From Corynebacterium uropygiale (GTDB lineage Bacteria; Actinomycetota; Actinomycetes; Mycobacteriales; Mycobacteriaceae), in contig NZ_JAKGSI010000002.1 of the NCBI RefSeq assembly GCF_021568315.1, forward strand, positions 310,001-374,000: a stretch of DNA of 64,000 nucleotides, written 5' to 3'. Shown piece after piece: positions 41,540 to 50,922 of this stretch (position 1 is its first letter; every line of letters starts with the position of its first letter). The notes beneath the pieces were generated by a model. That model was not told the DNA's origin, ran no database searches, and worked only from the letters and a program-made list of their open reading frames with translations. Both the position numbers and the translations under genes were made by a program.

Positions 41540-42357
41540 GGGGCTTCGGCGAGAGGCTTCGCAACGCTGCGGTCGAGCGCGGGCGGCTGTGCGTCGGCAT
41601 TGATCCCCACGAGCACCTCCTGGAGCAGTGGGGGTTGCCGGCATCCGTCGACGGCCTCCGCGAATTCTGCCGGATCTGCGTGGTGGCTTTCGCGGACACG
41701 GCGGCGCTCGTCAAACCGCAGGTCGCTTTCTTCGAGCGCTTCGGTGCCGCGGGCTTCGCGGTGCTCGAGGAGACCATCAGCGCCCTGCGGGATGGGGGAG
41801 CGCTCGTCCTCGCGGACGCCAAGCGGGGCGACATTGGCTCCACCATGGAGGGCTATGCCCGCGCCTGGCTGGATCCCGCTGCGCCCCTGGCCTGCGACGC
41901 GGTGACGCTCAGCCCCTACCTGGGCCTGGGTTCTCTGGAGCCGGCTGTCCGCACTGCTGCCGAGCACGGCGGCGGGATCTTCGTCCTCGCCGCGACGTCC
42001 AACCCGGAAGCCCACTCGATCCAGCGGGCGAGCGATGGGGAGGGGCGCAGCATCGCCCAGCAGATCGTCGACGGCGTCGCGAAGCTCAATGCTGATCTGG
42101 GCGAGGAGGCCGGCAGCATCGGCGTCGTCGTCGGCGCAACGGTGAGCGAACCCCCAGCTCTTGGGCACCTCGGCGGTCCTGTCCTCCTCCCGGGCGTGGG
42201 AGCCCAGGGGGCCGGGGCGGCGGACGTGGCGCGCATCTGCGCGGGCGTGGAGCACCTGGCATTTCCGAACATCTCGCGGGGAATTCTCCGCGCGGGGCCG
42301 GACGTCGAGGCTCTCCGCGCCGCCGTGGCGGAAGCTAGCAGGGAATTTCCTGCATAG
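41536..42357 (+). CDS. pyrF: Orotidine 5'-phosphate decarboxylase
   Basis: PyrF decarboxylates OMP to UMP. The 273 residues fit the longer group 2 enzymes of actinobacteria, with [15 protein letters not shown] at the start and the catalytic [18 protein letters not shown] (DxKxxD). GTG 41536 overlaps the carB stop. It ends the pyr operon; pyrD and pyrE are not in the window. Confidence 0.95.
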
Positions 42358-42410
42358 GGATGTGCGCCTAGCCCGATATGCTGGTATTTTGTTCTAAGAC
42401 TCCCGGGGAT

Positions 42411-42434
42411 CGCCCAGGACGAACGTTCTGGGCG
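42411..42434 (+). terminator. Hairpin after pyrF
   Basis: CGCCCAG (42411-42417) pairs with CTGGGCG (42428-42434) around a 10-nt loop. No T-tract follows. Confidence 0.4.
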
Positions 42435-42526
42435 GCCAGGAGCATGGATCTAAACCACACCGGTGTTAGACTGGTCCAACGTCCACACGTGGGAGATGTG
42501 TGCTAGGTTCATGCACTCGACGGCGA

Positions 42527-42532
42527 TATGGT
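42527..42532 (+). promoter_or_regulatory. Candidate -10 element of mihF
   Basis: The 241-bp gap between pyrF and mihF contains several TANNNT hexamers; TATGGT here predicts a ~59-nt leader. TAGACT (42467-42472) and TAGGTT (42504-42509) are alternatives. A CACAC/GTGTG inverted repeat lies at about 42484-42502. Confidence 0.35.
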
Positions 42533-42598
42533 GTGTCATAGCGCTAGGTCGCACTCCCCAGGAAGAACTACTCAACGAGACGAATCGGAGGAATCCCC

Positions 42599-42922
42599 GT
42601 GGCCCTTCCCAAGTTGACTGATGAGCAGCGCAAGGAAGCTCTCGCTAAGGCCGCTGAGGCCCGCAAGGCTCGCGCGGAGCTGAAGGACAAGCTCAAGCGC
42701 GGCGGCACCAACCTCAAGGAAGTCCTGGCCCAGGCCCAGGATGACGAGATTATCGGCAAGACCAAGGTCTCTGCGTTGCTGGAAGCCCTCCCTAAGGTGG
42801 GCAAGGTGAAGGCTAAGGAAATCATGGAGGAGCTCGAGATTGCTCCGACCCGCCGTCTGCGTGGGCTGGGTGAGCGGCAGCGTCGCGCTCTCCTCGATCG
42901 CTTCGGTTTCAGCGAGGACTAA
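42599..42922 (+). CDS. mihF: Actinobacterial integration host factor
   Basis: mIHF is a small DNA-binding nucleoid-associated protein specific to actinobacteria and unrelated to the alpha/beta IHF of proteobacteria. The 107 residues include a helical charged N-terminus ([27 protein letters not shown]) and a helix-two-turn-helix region: [23 protein letters not shown] followed by [25 protein letters not shown] 42599 follows GGAGGAATCCCC. It sits 2 bp before gmk, the usual mihF-gmk-rpoZ order. Confidence 0.93.
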   Translation: MALPKLTDEQRKEALAKAAEARKARAELKDKLKRGGTNLKEVLAQAQDDEIIGKTKVSALLEALPKVGKVKAKEIMEELEIAPTRRLRGLGERQRRALLDRFGFSED

Positions 42923-42924
42923 CG

Positions 42925-43506
42925 ATGACCTGTGGTGAGACCCGTCGTGGCCGGCTTGTCGTCTTGGTCGGCCCCTCGGCAGTGGGGAAGTCCACGGTGG
43001 TTCACCAGCTGCGTCAACAAATCGACAACCTGTATTTCAGCGTGTCGATGACCACTCGCGAGCCGCGGCCCGGGGAAGTCGATGGAGAGGATTATTTCTT
43101 CGTCAGCCCCGAGCAATTCCAGCAGGAAATCGACCACGGCGGAATGCTGGAGTGGGCGGATATCCACGGTGGCCTCCAGCGTTCGGGAACCCCGGCCAAG
43201 CCGGTGGAAACCGCCCTGGAGGAGGGGCGCCCGGTCCTCGTCGAAGTCGACATCGTGGGAGCGCGGGCCATCAAGGCCCTGCTCCCGGAGGCGACGACCG
43301 TGTTCCTCGCCCCGCCCTCGTGGGACGAGCTCGTCCAGCGGCTGACCGGCCGCGGGACGGAGACCGAGGAGGTCATCCAGCGTCGGCTGGAGACCGCTCG
43401 CAATGAGCTCGCCGCCCGGGATGAATTTGATCGCGTCGTCGTCAACGAGGATGTGGATCAGGCGGTGGCCTCGATCAGTGATATTCTGCTGGCACAGAAC
43501 AGCTAA
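42925..43506 (+). CDS. gmk: Guanylate kinase
   Basis: Gmk phosphorylates GMP to GDP. The 193 residues contain the P-loop [12 protein letters not shown] (~15-26), the GMP-binding [21 protein letters not shown], and [15 protein letters not shown] 42925 starts right behind mihF. It is cotranscribed with rpoZ (20-bp gap). Confidence 0.96.
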   Translation: MTCGETRRGRLVVLVGPSAVGKSTVVHQLRQQIDNLYFSVSMTTREPRPGEVDGEDYFFVSPEQFQQEIDHGGMLEWADIHGGLQRSGTPAKPVETALEEGRPVLVEVDIVGARAIKALLPEATTVFLAPPSWDELVQRLTGRGTETEEVIQRRLETARNELAARDEFDRVVVNEDVDQAVASISDILLAQNS

Positions 43507-43526
43507 GTAGTCAAGAAAAGGTGACA

Positions 43527-43817
43527 GTGACCAAGGTGAGTACTGAGACTTCGCGGACGAAGGCCGTTTTTGATCCGCCCGTCGGCATTACCTCTCCGCC
43601 GATCGACGAACTTCTGGACAAAGTATCCTCGAAGTACGCTTTGGTGATCTTTGCCGCGAAGCGCGCCCGCCAGATCAACAGCTACTACCAGGATGCTGAT
43701 GACGGCGTGTTTGAGTTCGTCGGCCCGCTCGTGACCCCGGAGCCGGGGGAGAAGCCGCTGTCGACGGCTCTCCGCGAGATCGACGAAGGCTTGATCGAGC
43801 ACGAGGAAGGCCGCTAG
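43527..43817 (+). CDS. rpoZ: RNA polymerase omega subunit
   Basis: Omega stabilises beta-prime in RNA polymerase. The 96 residues include [31 protein letters not shown], the conserved omega core, and [12 protein letters not shown] chose GTG 43527 (MTKVSTET) by similarity to corynebacterial omega and the AAAGG 5 nt upstream; GTG 43521 and 43536 are in frame. Confidence 0.95.
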   Translation: MTKVSTETSRTKAVFDPPVGITSPPIDELLDKVSSKYALVIFAAKRARQINSYYQDADDGVFEFVGPLVTPEPGEKPLSTALREIDEGLIEHEEGR

Positions 43818-43858
43818 GCACGCGCGATCACGAGGCTCACGTGACGACGCTTCAATAG

Positions 43859-43894
43859 ACCCCCGCGAGAAGGTGCAGTGCCTCTCGCGGGGGT
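43859..43894 (+). terminator. Terminator after rpoZ
   Basis: ACCCCCGCGAGA (43859-43870) and TCTCGCGGGGGT (43883-43894) form a 12-bp perfect stem with a 12-nt loop, followed by TCTCGCTC. Confidence 0.75.
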
Positions 43895-43931
43895 TCTCGC
43901 TCATCTCCGCTCGGGTTTGGGAAAGGACTCC

Positions 43932-45197
43932 ATGAATACTTCAGCTCCGCGGCGCATCGTCGTCGGTGTGGCCGGCGGCATCGCGGCCTATAAGGCCTGC
44001 CACCTCGTTCGCTCCTTGACGGAGGGAGGCGATAGCGTCCGCGTGGTCCCCACGCCCGCCTCCCTCCGCTTTGTTGGCGAGGCCACGTGGGAGGCGCTCT
44101 CCGGCCAGCCGGTCTCCACCACGGTCTTCGAGGCCGTCGATGAGGTCCAGCACGTTCACATCGGGCAGCAGGCCGATGCCATCGTCATCGCCCCGGCGAC
44201 AGCCGACCTCCTCGCCCGGCTCGCCGCCGGGAGGGCGGATGACCTCCTCAGCGCCACGGTGCTCGTCGCCACGTGCCCGATCATCCTGGCCCCCGCCATG
44301 CACACCGAGATGTGGCAGAATCCCGCCACCCAGGCGAACGTCGCCACCCTCCGCCAGCGGGGGCTCATCGTCCTGGAACCCGCGCACGGGCGCCTCACAG
44401 GCCGGGACTCCGGGCCCGGCCGCCTCCCGGAGCCTGAGCAGATCGCGGAGCTCACACGCTCGGTGCTGGCCGGCGTCTCCCTGCGGCGGGACTGGGAGGG
44501 GCGGAGCCTCCTCGTGACAGCCGGGGGCACGCAGGAGAACCTCGACCCCGTCCGCTTCCTCGGGAACCGATCCTCCGGGCGCCAGGGTTGGGCGCTTGCG
44601 GAGATCGCGGTCCAGCGTGGCGCCGCGGTGACCCTCGTGGCCGCGGACACCGAGGACCTCCCAGTCCCTCCCGGCGCTGAGCTCATCCGCGCACGCAGTG
44701 CCCGGGAGATGCACGAGGCCGTGTCCTCCCGCGCCGCCTCCCAGGACGCCATCATCATGGCGGCCGCCGTGGCGGATCTCCGACCGGCTCGCGTGGCGGA
44801 GGCCAAGATGAAGAAGGGGCGGGACGACGACGCCCTGTCCACCATCGAGCTGGTGGAGAATCCCGATATCCTCCGCGGCCTCGTCGAAATGCGCGAGGCG
44901 GGACGCCTGCGCCCCGGGGTGCGCATTGCTGGTTTCGCCGCAGAGACGGGTGATTCTTCTCATAGTGCGGTGGAGCTCGCGGAGCTTAAGCTCCGACGGA
45001 AGGGCTGTGACGTGCTCATGTGCAATGAGGTGGGCGTCGATAAGGTCTTTGGCCAGCCGACAAACGGTGGCGTGGCGCTCATTCGTCGGCCGGAGGGGGA
45101 GTGTCCTGAGCGCCGGACCATCGCGCAGGGGAGTAAACAGGTAGTGGCCGCCGAACTGTTAGACATCATTGCTGAACAATTCCGTTGCCAAATGTAG
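43932..45197 (+). CDS. coaBC: Phosphopantothenoylcysteine decarboxylase / phosphopantothenate-cysteine ligase
   Basis: CoaBC (Dfp) carries out two steps of coenzyme A synthesis. The 421 residues hold an N-terminal flavoprotein CoaC domain (VVGVAGGIAAYKACHLVRSL, APAMHTEMWQNPATQAN) and a C-terminal CoaB domain (TAGGTQENLDPVRFLGNRSSGRQG, AAAVADLRP, KMKKG). ATG 43932 follows GAAAGGA. The stop codon TAG is also the first three bases of the metK McbR-type operator. Confidence 0.95.
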   Translation: MNTSAPRRIVVGVAGGIAAYKACHLVRSLTEGGDSVRVVPTPASLRFVGEATWEALSGQPVSTTVFEAVDEVQHVHIGQQADAIVIAPATADLLARLAAGRADDLLSATVLVATCPIILAPAMHTEMWQNPATQANVATLRQRGLIVLEPAHGRLTGRDSGPGRLPEPEQIAELTRSVLAGVSLRRDWEGRSLLVTAGGTQENLDPVRFLGNRSSGRQGWALAEIAVQRGAAVTLVAADTEDLPVPPGAELIRARSAREMHEAVSSRAASQDAIIMAAAVADLRPARVAEAKMKKGRDDDALSTIELVENPDILRGLVEMREAGRLRPGVRIAGFAAETGDSSHSAVELAELKLRRKGCDVLMCNEVGVDKVFGQPTNGGVALIRRPEGECPERRTIAQGSKQVVAAELLDIIAEQFRCQM

Positions 45198-45210
45198 ACT
45201 GCTCGGTCTA
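45195..45210 (+). promoter_or_regulatory. McbR-type operator upstream of metK
   Basis: TAGAC-TGCTCG-GTCTA matches exactly the TAGAC-N6-GTCTA motif known for McbR, the TetR-type repressor of sulfur/methionine genes in C. glutamicum that senses S-adenosylhomocysteine. It overlaps the coaBC stop codon and ends 11 bp before the -10, covering the metK -35 region. Confidence 0.8.
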
Positions 45211-45221
45211 TCATGTCAGGG

Positions 45222-45227
45222 TAGACT
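45222..45227 (+). promoter_or_regulatory. -10 element of metK
   Basis: TAGACT predicts a start near 45234 and a ~30-nt leader with AAGGAAG. No room exists for a SAM riboswitch. Confidence 0.5.
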
Positions 45228-45263
45228 GTGCCGATAGTGTTGATTGAGAAGGAAGAACTGCCA

Positions 45264-46484
45264 GTGGGAATGGATGCATTGAGACTCTTTACCAGTGAAT
45301 CTGTCACCGAGGGGCACCCCGACAAAATCTGTGATGCTATCTCGGATACCATCCTCGACGCCATGCTGGGCCAGGATCCGCACGCCCGCGTGGCGGTGGA
45401 GACGCTCGTGACGACCGGCCAGGTCCACGTCGTGGGGGAGGTCCGGACCAGCGGCTACGTGGAGATCCCGCAGCTCGTGCGCGAGACACTCCTGTCCATT
45501 GGGTTCAACTCCTCGGACATGGGTTTCGATGGCCGGACCTGTGGCGTCAACGTGGCGATCGGCGAGCAGTCCGTGGAGATCGGCCAGGGCGTCGATAACT
45601 CCCAGGAGGTCCGCGCTGGGGAACAGCACGACGCGGATGACCAGGCCGGCGCCGGTGACCAGGGCCTCATGTTTGGCTACGCCACCAACGAGACGCCCGA
45701 GTTCATGCCATTGCCCATTGCGCTGGCGCACCGCCTGGCCCGGCGCCTCACCGAGGTACGGAAGGAGGGCATCGTCAACCATCTGCGTCCCGACGGCAAG
45801 ACCCAGGTCACCCTGGCCTATGACGAGAATGATCGCCCCGTCGCCATCGACACGGTGGTCATCTCGACGCAGCACGACGATGCCGTGGACCAGAAGTGGC
45901 TCGCCGAGCAGCTGCGCGAGCACGTCCTCAACCACGTCCTCAGCGATGAGAACATCATCGGCACGCTGGACACGAGCGACATCACCCTGCTGGTGAACCC
46001 CTCTGGCTCCTTCATCGTCGGTGGGCCCATGGGCGATGCCGGGCTCACCGGGCGCAAGATCATCGTCGACACCTATGGCGGCATGGCCCGCCACGGCGGC
46101 GGAGCCTTCTCCGGCAAGGACCCGAGCAAGGTAGACCGCTCGGCTGCGTACGCCATGCGCTGGGTGGCCAAGAATATTGTGGCCGCCGGGCTCGCAGACA
46201 AGGCCGAGGTGCAGGTGGCCTACGCCATCGGCCGGGCTGCCCCCGTGGGACTGTACGTCGAGACCTTCGGCACCGCGAAGAATGGCCTCACCGACACCGC
46301 CATCCAGGACGCCGTCCACAAGGTCTTTGACCTGCGCCCCGCGGCGATCATCCGCGAGCTTGATCTCCTGCGCCCCATCTACGCGCAGACCGCGGCCTAC
46401 GGGCACTTTGGTCGCACGGATGTGGACCTCCCGTGGGAGCACACCAACCGTGTGGAGGAACTCCGCCGCGCCGCTGGAGTGTAG
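45264..46484 (+). CDS. metK: S-adenosylmethionine synthetase
   Basis: MetK makes SAM from methionine and ATP. The 406 residues contain [17 protein letters not shown], the P-loop-like [36 protein letters not shown] and [20 protein letters not shown] chose GTG 45264, 8 nt after AAGGAAG; ATG 45270 is alternative and differs by two residues. It precedes priA and has its own regulated promoter. Confidence 0.96.
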   Translation: MGMDALRLFTSESVTEGHPDKICDAISDTILDAMLGQDPHARVAVETLVTTGQVHVVGEVRTSGYVEIPQLVRETLLSIGFNSSDMGFDGRTCGVNVAIGEQSVEIGQGVDNSQEVRAGEQHDADDQAGAGDQGLMFGYATNETPEFMPLPIALAHRLARRLTEVRKEGIVNHLRPDGKTQVTLAYDENDRPVAIDTVVISTQHDDAVDQKWLAEQLREHVLNHVLSDENIIGTLDTSDITLLVNPSGSFIVGGPMGDAGLTGRKIIVDTYGGMARHGGGAFSGKDPSKVDRSAAYAMRWVAKNIVAAGLADKAEVQVAYAIGRAAPVGLYVETFGTAKNGLTDTAIQDAVHKVFDLRPAAIIRELDLLRPIYAQTAAYGHFGRTDVDLPWEHTNRVEELRRAAGV

Positions 46485-46488
46485 GGGG

Positions 46489-46494
46489 TATAAT
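46489..46494 (+). promoter_or_regulatory. -10 element of priA, leaderless type
   Basis: Consensus TATAAT is followed by 8 nt and ATG 46503. It lies 4 bp after the metK stop. Confidence 0.55.
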
Positions 46495-46502
46495 CCCTCC
46501 CC

Positions 46503-48530
46503 ATGGCTTCACCCCGCGTCCCCGCATCATCGCTGCCGGTGGCGCGGGTTTTGCCGCTTCTGGGGATCGCACACCTCGACCGCCCCTTCGACTATCTTGT
46601 GCCCTCTGACCTCGATGAGGAGGCGCAGCCCGGGGTGAAGGTGCGCATCCGTTTCTCGGGGCGGCTCGTCGATGGCATCCTCCTCGAGCGCACCGAGCAG
46701 CAGGAGCACTCCGGGTCGCTGCGCTACCTCGACCGCGTGATCTCACCGTGGGTGGTCTACCCAGAGCGGACGGCCAATCTGGTGGAGGCTCTCGCGGACC
46801 GCTATGGGGGCGTGCGCTCGGACATCATCCGCGCGGCGATCCCGTCCCGCCACGCCTCCGCCGAAGACTCCGACATCTCCACCCCATGGGCGGAGCTCGG
46901 CAGCCTCACTGAGCCCGATCTCTCCGCGTGGAGCAGCTATCGCTTTGGGCCCTCCTTCGTGGACTCCGTGCTCGCCGGGGCGCCCGCCCGCGCCGCCTGG
47001 CAGGTCCTGCCGGGGGAGAGTTGGGCAGAACCGATTGCCGCGCTGGCAGCCAAGGTCGCCATTGATGGCGGCGGGGCGCTCATTGTTGTGCCTGATCAGC
47101 GCGACGTCGACGTCCTCGAACGCGCCCTGCGCACGTGGGTGGCCGCCCGTCACATCACGACGCTCACCGCGGCGCTGGGGCCCCAGGCTCGCTATCGCCG
47201 CTTCCTGTCCGTGTTGGCAGGGCAGGGGCGTCTGGTCATCGGGACGCGCTCCGCGGCCTTCGCGCCCGTCCAAGACCTTCGGCTTGCGGTCATCGTCCAC
47301 GATGGGGACGATAATCTCGTCGATCCCCGCGCACCCTATCCCCATGCGAGGGAAGTCCTCACCACCCGCAGCGTGCAGGAGGGCTGCGCGTTTATCTCGG
47401 CAGGGTGGTCGCGCACGGCGGAGACCCAGCTCCTCGTGGAGGCGGGCTGGGCGCATGACCTCGTCGCGCCGCGGGAGGTGCTGCGCCAGACTGCGCCGTG
47501 GATCCGTGCGGTGGGGGACTCCGATTTTGAGCTGCAGCGGGATCCGCGGGCCCGGCAGGCGCGTCTGCCCAAGATCGCCTTTGAGGCCATGCGCGCGGCC
47601 ATCGACCGGGACCGCGCGGTGCTCGTCCAGGTCCCCCGTAAGGGCTATATTCCCGTCCTGGCCTGCGGTTCCTGCCGCACCCCGGCGCGCTGCCGCGCGT
47701 GCAACGGCCCGCTCGAACTCCGGGAGTCCCAGCCCGGGCGGCCGGCCATCCCGACGTGCCGCTGGTGCGGCCGCCCCGACACCCACTACACGTGCCCGGA
47801 GTGCGGTTCGACGGCTCTGCGCGCCGTGGTCCTCGGTGCGGGGCGTACCGCCGAGGAGCTGGGCTCGGCCTTTCCCGGGGTCCCCATCATGATTTCCGGC
47901 GGCAACCGGGTTCTCGATGAGGTGCGGGACCGGGGGAGCATCGTCATCAGCACGCCTGGGGCGGAGCCGAGGATCGCGGAGAACGGGCACTTTGGCGCGG
48001 CGGTGCTTGTGGATACGTGGGCGCTGCTCGGGCGCCAAGATGTCCGGGCGACGGAGAAGGCCTTCGACTCCTGGTGTCACGCGGCGGCGCGGGTGGAGCC
48101 CGCCGAGCGGGGCGGGCAAGTCGTCGTCGTCGCGGATAACGCGTTGATCGTGGTGCAGGATTTTCTCAGCTGGGATCCCGTCGGCGCTGCGAGCCGGGAG
48201 CTGCGGCAGCGGCGGGAGGCGCGCTTCCCCCCGGCGGTCCACATGGCCGCGATTGATGGGGTGGGCTCGGCGCTCAGTGAGTTCGTGAGGAGCGTCTCCC
48301 TCCCCGAGGGGACGGAGATTCTGGGGCCCGTGGACCTTCCGCCGGGGGTGACGCTCCCTGGGGAGTGGGATGCCGCGGTGCACGGGGAGGCGCAGCGGGT
48401 GCTGGTGCGCTGCCCGCTGGGCCCGCGCTCCGAGCTGGGGCAGGCTCTGCGTTCGGCGCGAAGCGCGCGCTCGGCGCGGAAGAATGATAGTCCGCTGCGG
48501 ATCCAGGTGGACCCGCTGCGGATCGGCTAG
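46503..48530 (+). CDS. priA: Primosomal protein N' (helicase-degenerate PriA)
   Basis: PriA restarts collapsed replication forks. The 675 residues keep the N-terminal DNA-binding domain (ARVLPLLGIAHLDRPFDYLVP) and the zinc-binding Cys array (CGSCRTPARCRACNGPL, then CRWCGRPDTHYTCPECGS). The P-loop expected before IVVPDQRDVDVLERAL is absent (AALAAKVAIDGGGALIVVP), and the DExH box reads VHDGDD. It is therefore probably not an ATP-driven helicase, a known trait of actinobacterial PriA. It converges on the pdxK-like gene. Confidence 0.88.
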   Translation: MASPRVPASSLPVARVLPLLGIAHLDRPFDYLVPSDLDEEAQPGVKVRIRFSGRLVDGILLERTEQQEHSGSLRYLDRVISPWVVYPERTANLVEALADRYGGVRSDIIRAAIPSRHASAEDSDISTPWAELGSLTEPDLSAWSSYRFGPSFVDSVLAGAPARAAWQVLPGESWAEPIAALAAKVAIDGGGALIVVPDQRDVDVLERALRTWVAARHITTLTAALGPQARYRRFLSVLAGQGRLVIGTRSAAFAPVQDLRLAVIVHDGDDNLVDPRAPYPHAREVLTTRSVQEGCAFISAGWSRTAETQLLVEAGWAHDLVAPREVLRQTAPWIRAVGDSDFELQRDPRARQARLPKIAFEAMRAAIDRDRAVLVQVPRKGYIPVLACGSCRTPARCRACNGPLELRESQPGRPAIPTCRWCGRPDTHYTCPECGSTALRAVVLGAGRTAEELGSAFPGVPIMISGGNRVLDEVRDRGSIVISTPGAEPRIAENGHFGAAVLVDTWALLGRQDVRATEKAFDSWCHAAARVEPAERGGQVVVVADNALIVVQDFLSWDPVGAASRELRQRREARFPPAVHMAAIDGVGSALSEFVRSVSLPEGTEILGPVDLPPGVTLPGEWDAAVHGEAQRVLVRCPLGPRSELGQALRSARSARSARKNDSPLRIQVDPLRIG

Positions 48531-48549
48531 GGGCCGGCCCGCGTGGGGC

Positions 48550-49368
48550 CTAGGACAGGCGTGCGGCGCCCTGCCAGACGACGTCGAAGGGGGTGCCGCA
48601 GGCGAGGCGCTGTTCGATGCCGTGGGTGACGAGCTCCTTGGCGGTCTCGACGGCATCCGCCACCTCCGCGCCTTTCGCGAGCTCAGCGGTAATCGCGGCA
48701 GCCAGGGTGCAGCCGGCGCCCGAGACGCGCTGCTCACCGATCTTCGGCCGGCGGAAGTGGGTGATGGAGGAGCCGTCCCACAGGACGTCGACGGCATCCT
48801 CTCCGGGCAGCTCTACTCCGCCCTTCGCGACGACGTAGGGAACTCCCTTGTCACCGATGCGGCGGGCCGCCTCCTCGAGATCGGAGACGGACTGGATGGA
48901 CTCCATCCCAGAGAGCGTCGTGGCTTCAAAGACGTTGGGGGTGACGACGGTGGCCAGCGGGAGGATCTTCTCCCGGAGGGCATTGTCGGTGTCGAGGGCA
49001 GCACCCGGTTCCTGGCCCTTGCAGATGAGGACCGGGTCAACGACGAGGTGGCGCCAGGAGCGCTGGCGGAGGGCCTCGGCAACCACATCGATGGTCTCCG
49101 GGGTGCCGAGCATGCCGACCTTTGCCGTGTCCAGGACATCCTCACCGTGGCACGCGAGGGCGGCCTCGATCTGCTCGGCGATGATCTCCGGGGCGACGGG
49201 GTGGAAGCGGTGTGCCCAGGAATTCGCGGGGTCGAAGGCGACGATGCAACTCAGTGCGCCTGCGCCCACCACGCCCAGTTCCTGGAATGTTTTGAGATCA
49301 ACTTGGAAGCCGGCCCCACCTGTGGCTTCAGAGCCGGCGACGACAAACGCGCGTGCTGGTACAGTCAT
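48550..49368 (-). CDS. pdxK: Pyridoxal/pyridoxine kinase of the ThiD-like type
   Basis: This 272-residue ribokinase-fold enzyme resembles Bacillus PdxK (a ThiD relative) more than HMP-phosphate kinase. Visible are VVAGSEATGGAGFQVDLKTF, VAFDPANSWAHRFHP, VDPVLICKGQE, TPNVFEATTLSGM and the anion hole RVSGAGCTLAAAI with a catalytic Cys/Asp region of this subgroup. The NSW segment and KGQE favour pyridoxal kinase. ThiD activity remains possible. ATG 49368 follows the -10 by 7 nt. It is divergent from def with almost overlapping promoters. Confidence 0.8.
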   Translation of the reverse strand: MTVPARAFVVAGSEATGGAGFQVDLKTFQELGVVGAGALSCIVAFDPANSWAHRFHPVAPEIIAEQIEAALACHGEDVLDTAKVGMLGTPETIDVVAEALRQRSWRHLVVDPVLICKGQEPGAALDTDNALREKILPLATVVTPNVFEATTLSGMESIQSVSDLEEAARRIGDKGVPYVVAKGGVELPGEDAVDVLWDGSSITHFRRPKIGEQRVSGAGCTLAAAITAELAKGAEVADAVETAKELVTHGIEQRLACGTPFDVVWQGAARLS

Positions 49369-49375
49369 TCTCGAC

Positions 49376-49381
49376 ATTCTA
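49376..49381 (-). promoter_or_regulatory. -10 element of pdxK-like gene, leaderless type
   Basis: TAGAAT on the minus strand is followed by 7 nt (GTCGAGA) and ATG 49368. Confidence 0.55.
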
Positions 49382-49392
49382 CTCGTGGGGGA

Positions 49393-49398
49393 TAGCAT
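49393..49398 (+). promoter_or_regulatory. -10 element of def
   Basis: TAGCAT predicts a start near 49405 and a ~29-nt leader holding GTGAGGAG. Only 11 bp separate it from the divergent -10. Confidence 0.4.
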
Positions 49399-49433
49399 GG
49401 ACACCACTACTAGTGAGGAGATTTCAACACACG

Positions 49434-49940
49434 ATGACTATTCGCGATATTCGCCTGTTCGGTGACCCGGTTCTCACGACCAAGGCGGAGAAGGTCACGG
49501 AATTTGACCACTCGTTGAGCGTGCTCATCGATGACATGCTCGAGACCATGGATGCTGCTCAGGGCGTCGGGCTGGCGGCGAATCAGGTGGGTGTCACCCG
49601 CCGGGTCTTCGTCTTCGACTGCACCATGGATGGTGGCAGCCGCGGGCACATCGTCAACCCGGTGTGGGAGCCGCTGGGGCAGGACCTCCAGGACGGCCCG
49701 GAGGGCTGCCTGTCAATCCCGGACATCCAGGAGGATGTCGAGCGCTTCGACCGGGTCCGCGTGACCGGCCAGGACCGGGACGGCAACCCCATCGAGATGG
49801 AGGCCGAGGGCCTCATGGCCCGGTGCATCCAGCATGAGACGGACCACCTCGACGGCATCCTGTTCCTTCGCCGGCTCCGCCCCGAGGCGCGTCGCCGGGC
49901 GATGGCGGAGATCCGCGTCGCACCCTGGTTCAACAGCTAA
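49434..49940 (+). CDS. def: Peptide deformylase
   Basis: Def removes the formyl group from nascent peptides. The 168 residues contain all three motifs: [10 protein letters not shown] (motif 1), EGCLSIPD (motif 2, metal Cys) and [11 protein letters not shown] (motif 3, HExxH). ATG 49434 ([14 protein letters not shown]) matches the family start; GAGGAG is 13 nt upstream, rather far. fmt follows after 31 bp, the classical def-fmt pair. Confidence 0.96.
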   Translation: MTIRDIRLFGDPVLTTKAEKVTEFDHSLSVLIDDMLETMDAAQGVGLAANQVGVTRRVFVFDCTMDGGSRGHIVNPVWEPLGQDLQDGPEGCLSIPDIQEDVERFDRVRVTGQDRDGNPIEMEAEGLMARCIQHETDHLDGILFLRRLRPEARRRAMAEIRVAPWFNS

Positions 49941-49971
49941 ACACCACTCTGGGGAAGGAGTGCCGGAAGGC

Positions 49972-50922
49972 ATGCGTCTAGTTTTTGCAGGGACGCCGGA
50001 GCCCGCCGTCGTCGCGCTGCGCAGATTGATCGAGTCGGAGCACGAGGTCCTCGCGGTCCTCACCAGGCCCGACGCCCAGCGCGGGCGAGGCCGAAGCCTG
50101 CGCCCCTCGCCGGTGAAGGCCTGCGCGGAGGAGCATGGGATTGAGGTCCTTACTCCCCGAAGCCTCAAACCCGGCACTGAGGATGGTGAGCAGCTGCGTG
50201 AGCGCCTCCGCGAGCTTGCCCCGGACTGCCTCCCCGTCGTCGCCTATGGGCAGCTCATCACTCCCGATCTGCTGGATGTCGCCCCGCACGGCTGGGTGAA
50301 CCTGCACTTTTCCCTGCTGCCTGCCTGGCGTGGGGCGGCGCCGGTGCAGGCGGCCATCGCTCACGGCGATGACATCACGGGGGCCTCCACCTTCCGCATC
50401 GAGGAGGGCCTGGACACGGGCCCGGTCTTCGGGACTGTCACGGAGCCGATCGGGCCGAAGGACACCGCCGATGACCTCCTCACCCGCCTCGCCTACTCGG
50501 GCGCGGATCTTCTCGCCGCGACGATGGATGGGCTCGACGCCGGCACGCTGGAGGCGCAGCCGCAGCGCGGAGAGGCCACCTATGCGGCCAAGATTGCCGT
50601 CGAGGATGCCCGCATCGACTGGAACGCGCCGGACTTCGACATTGACCGGAAGATCCGCGCCCACACCCCAGGCCCCGGCGCCTGGACGATGCTCGGGGAG
50701 TCTCGCCTGAAGATCGCCCCCGTGAGCAGGGAGGACGCCGTGCCGGAGTCGCTCGGTGAGCTTCGCCCGGGCCAGATCGGCCTGACCAAGAAGGACGTGT
50801 TTGTGGGTACCGCCACGCGCCCGGTCCGCCTCAGCGAGGTGCAAGCACCCGGCAAGCGTCGCATGGGTGCCCGCGACTGGGCCCGCGGCCTGCACACCGA
50901 TGAGGAGCTGTGGCTGTCATGA
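49972..50922 (+). CDS. fmt: Methionyl-tRNA formyltransferase
   Basis: Fmt formylates initiator Met-tRNA. The 316 residues start [20 protein letters not shown] and include [20 protein letters not shown] (SLLP folate motif with catalytic Asn/His) and the C-terminal OB domain. ATG 49972 matches the family N-terminus. Its stop overlaps the rsmB start (ATGA). Confidence 0.95.
   Translation: MRLVFAGTPEPAVVALRRLIESEHEVLAVLTRPDAQRGRGRSLRPSPVKACAEEHGIEVLTPRSLKPGTEDGEQLRERLRELAPDCLPVVAYGQLITPDLLDVAPHGWVNLHFSLLPAWRGAAPVQAAIAHGDDITGASTFRIEEGLDTGPVFGTVTEPIGPKDTADDLLTRLAYSGADLLAATMDGLDAGTLEAQPQRGEATYAAKIAVEDARIDWNAPDFDIDRKIRAHTPGPGAWTMLGESRLKIAPVSREDAVPESLGELRPGQIGLTKKDVFVGTATRPVRLSEVQAPGKRRMGARDWARGLHTDEELWLS

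Noticed and set aside
42420..42428. GAACGTTC as an SOS (LexA) box before mihF
   Set aside because: Actinobacterial LexA sites need four bases between GAAC and GTTC; here there are none, and it lies in the loop of the pyrF hairpin.
42444..42506. 20-codon ORF (MDLNHTGVRL...) before mihF
   Set aside because: AGGAG is only 1 nt from the ATG, the frame overlaps candidate promoters, and I recognise no related peptide. Not listed as a gene.
45198..45263. SAM riboswitch upstream of metK
   Set aside because: The gap is too short and the only clear element is the McbR-type operator.
48531..48549. Terminator between convergent priA and pdxK-like gene
   Set aside because: The 19-bp gap has a CTAGG/CCTAG match with flanking G/C, but the stem is too short and interrupted, without a T-tract.
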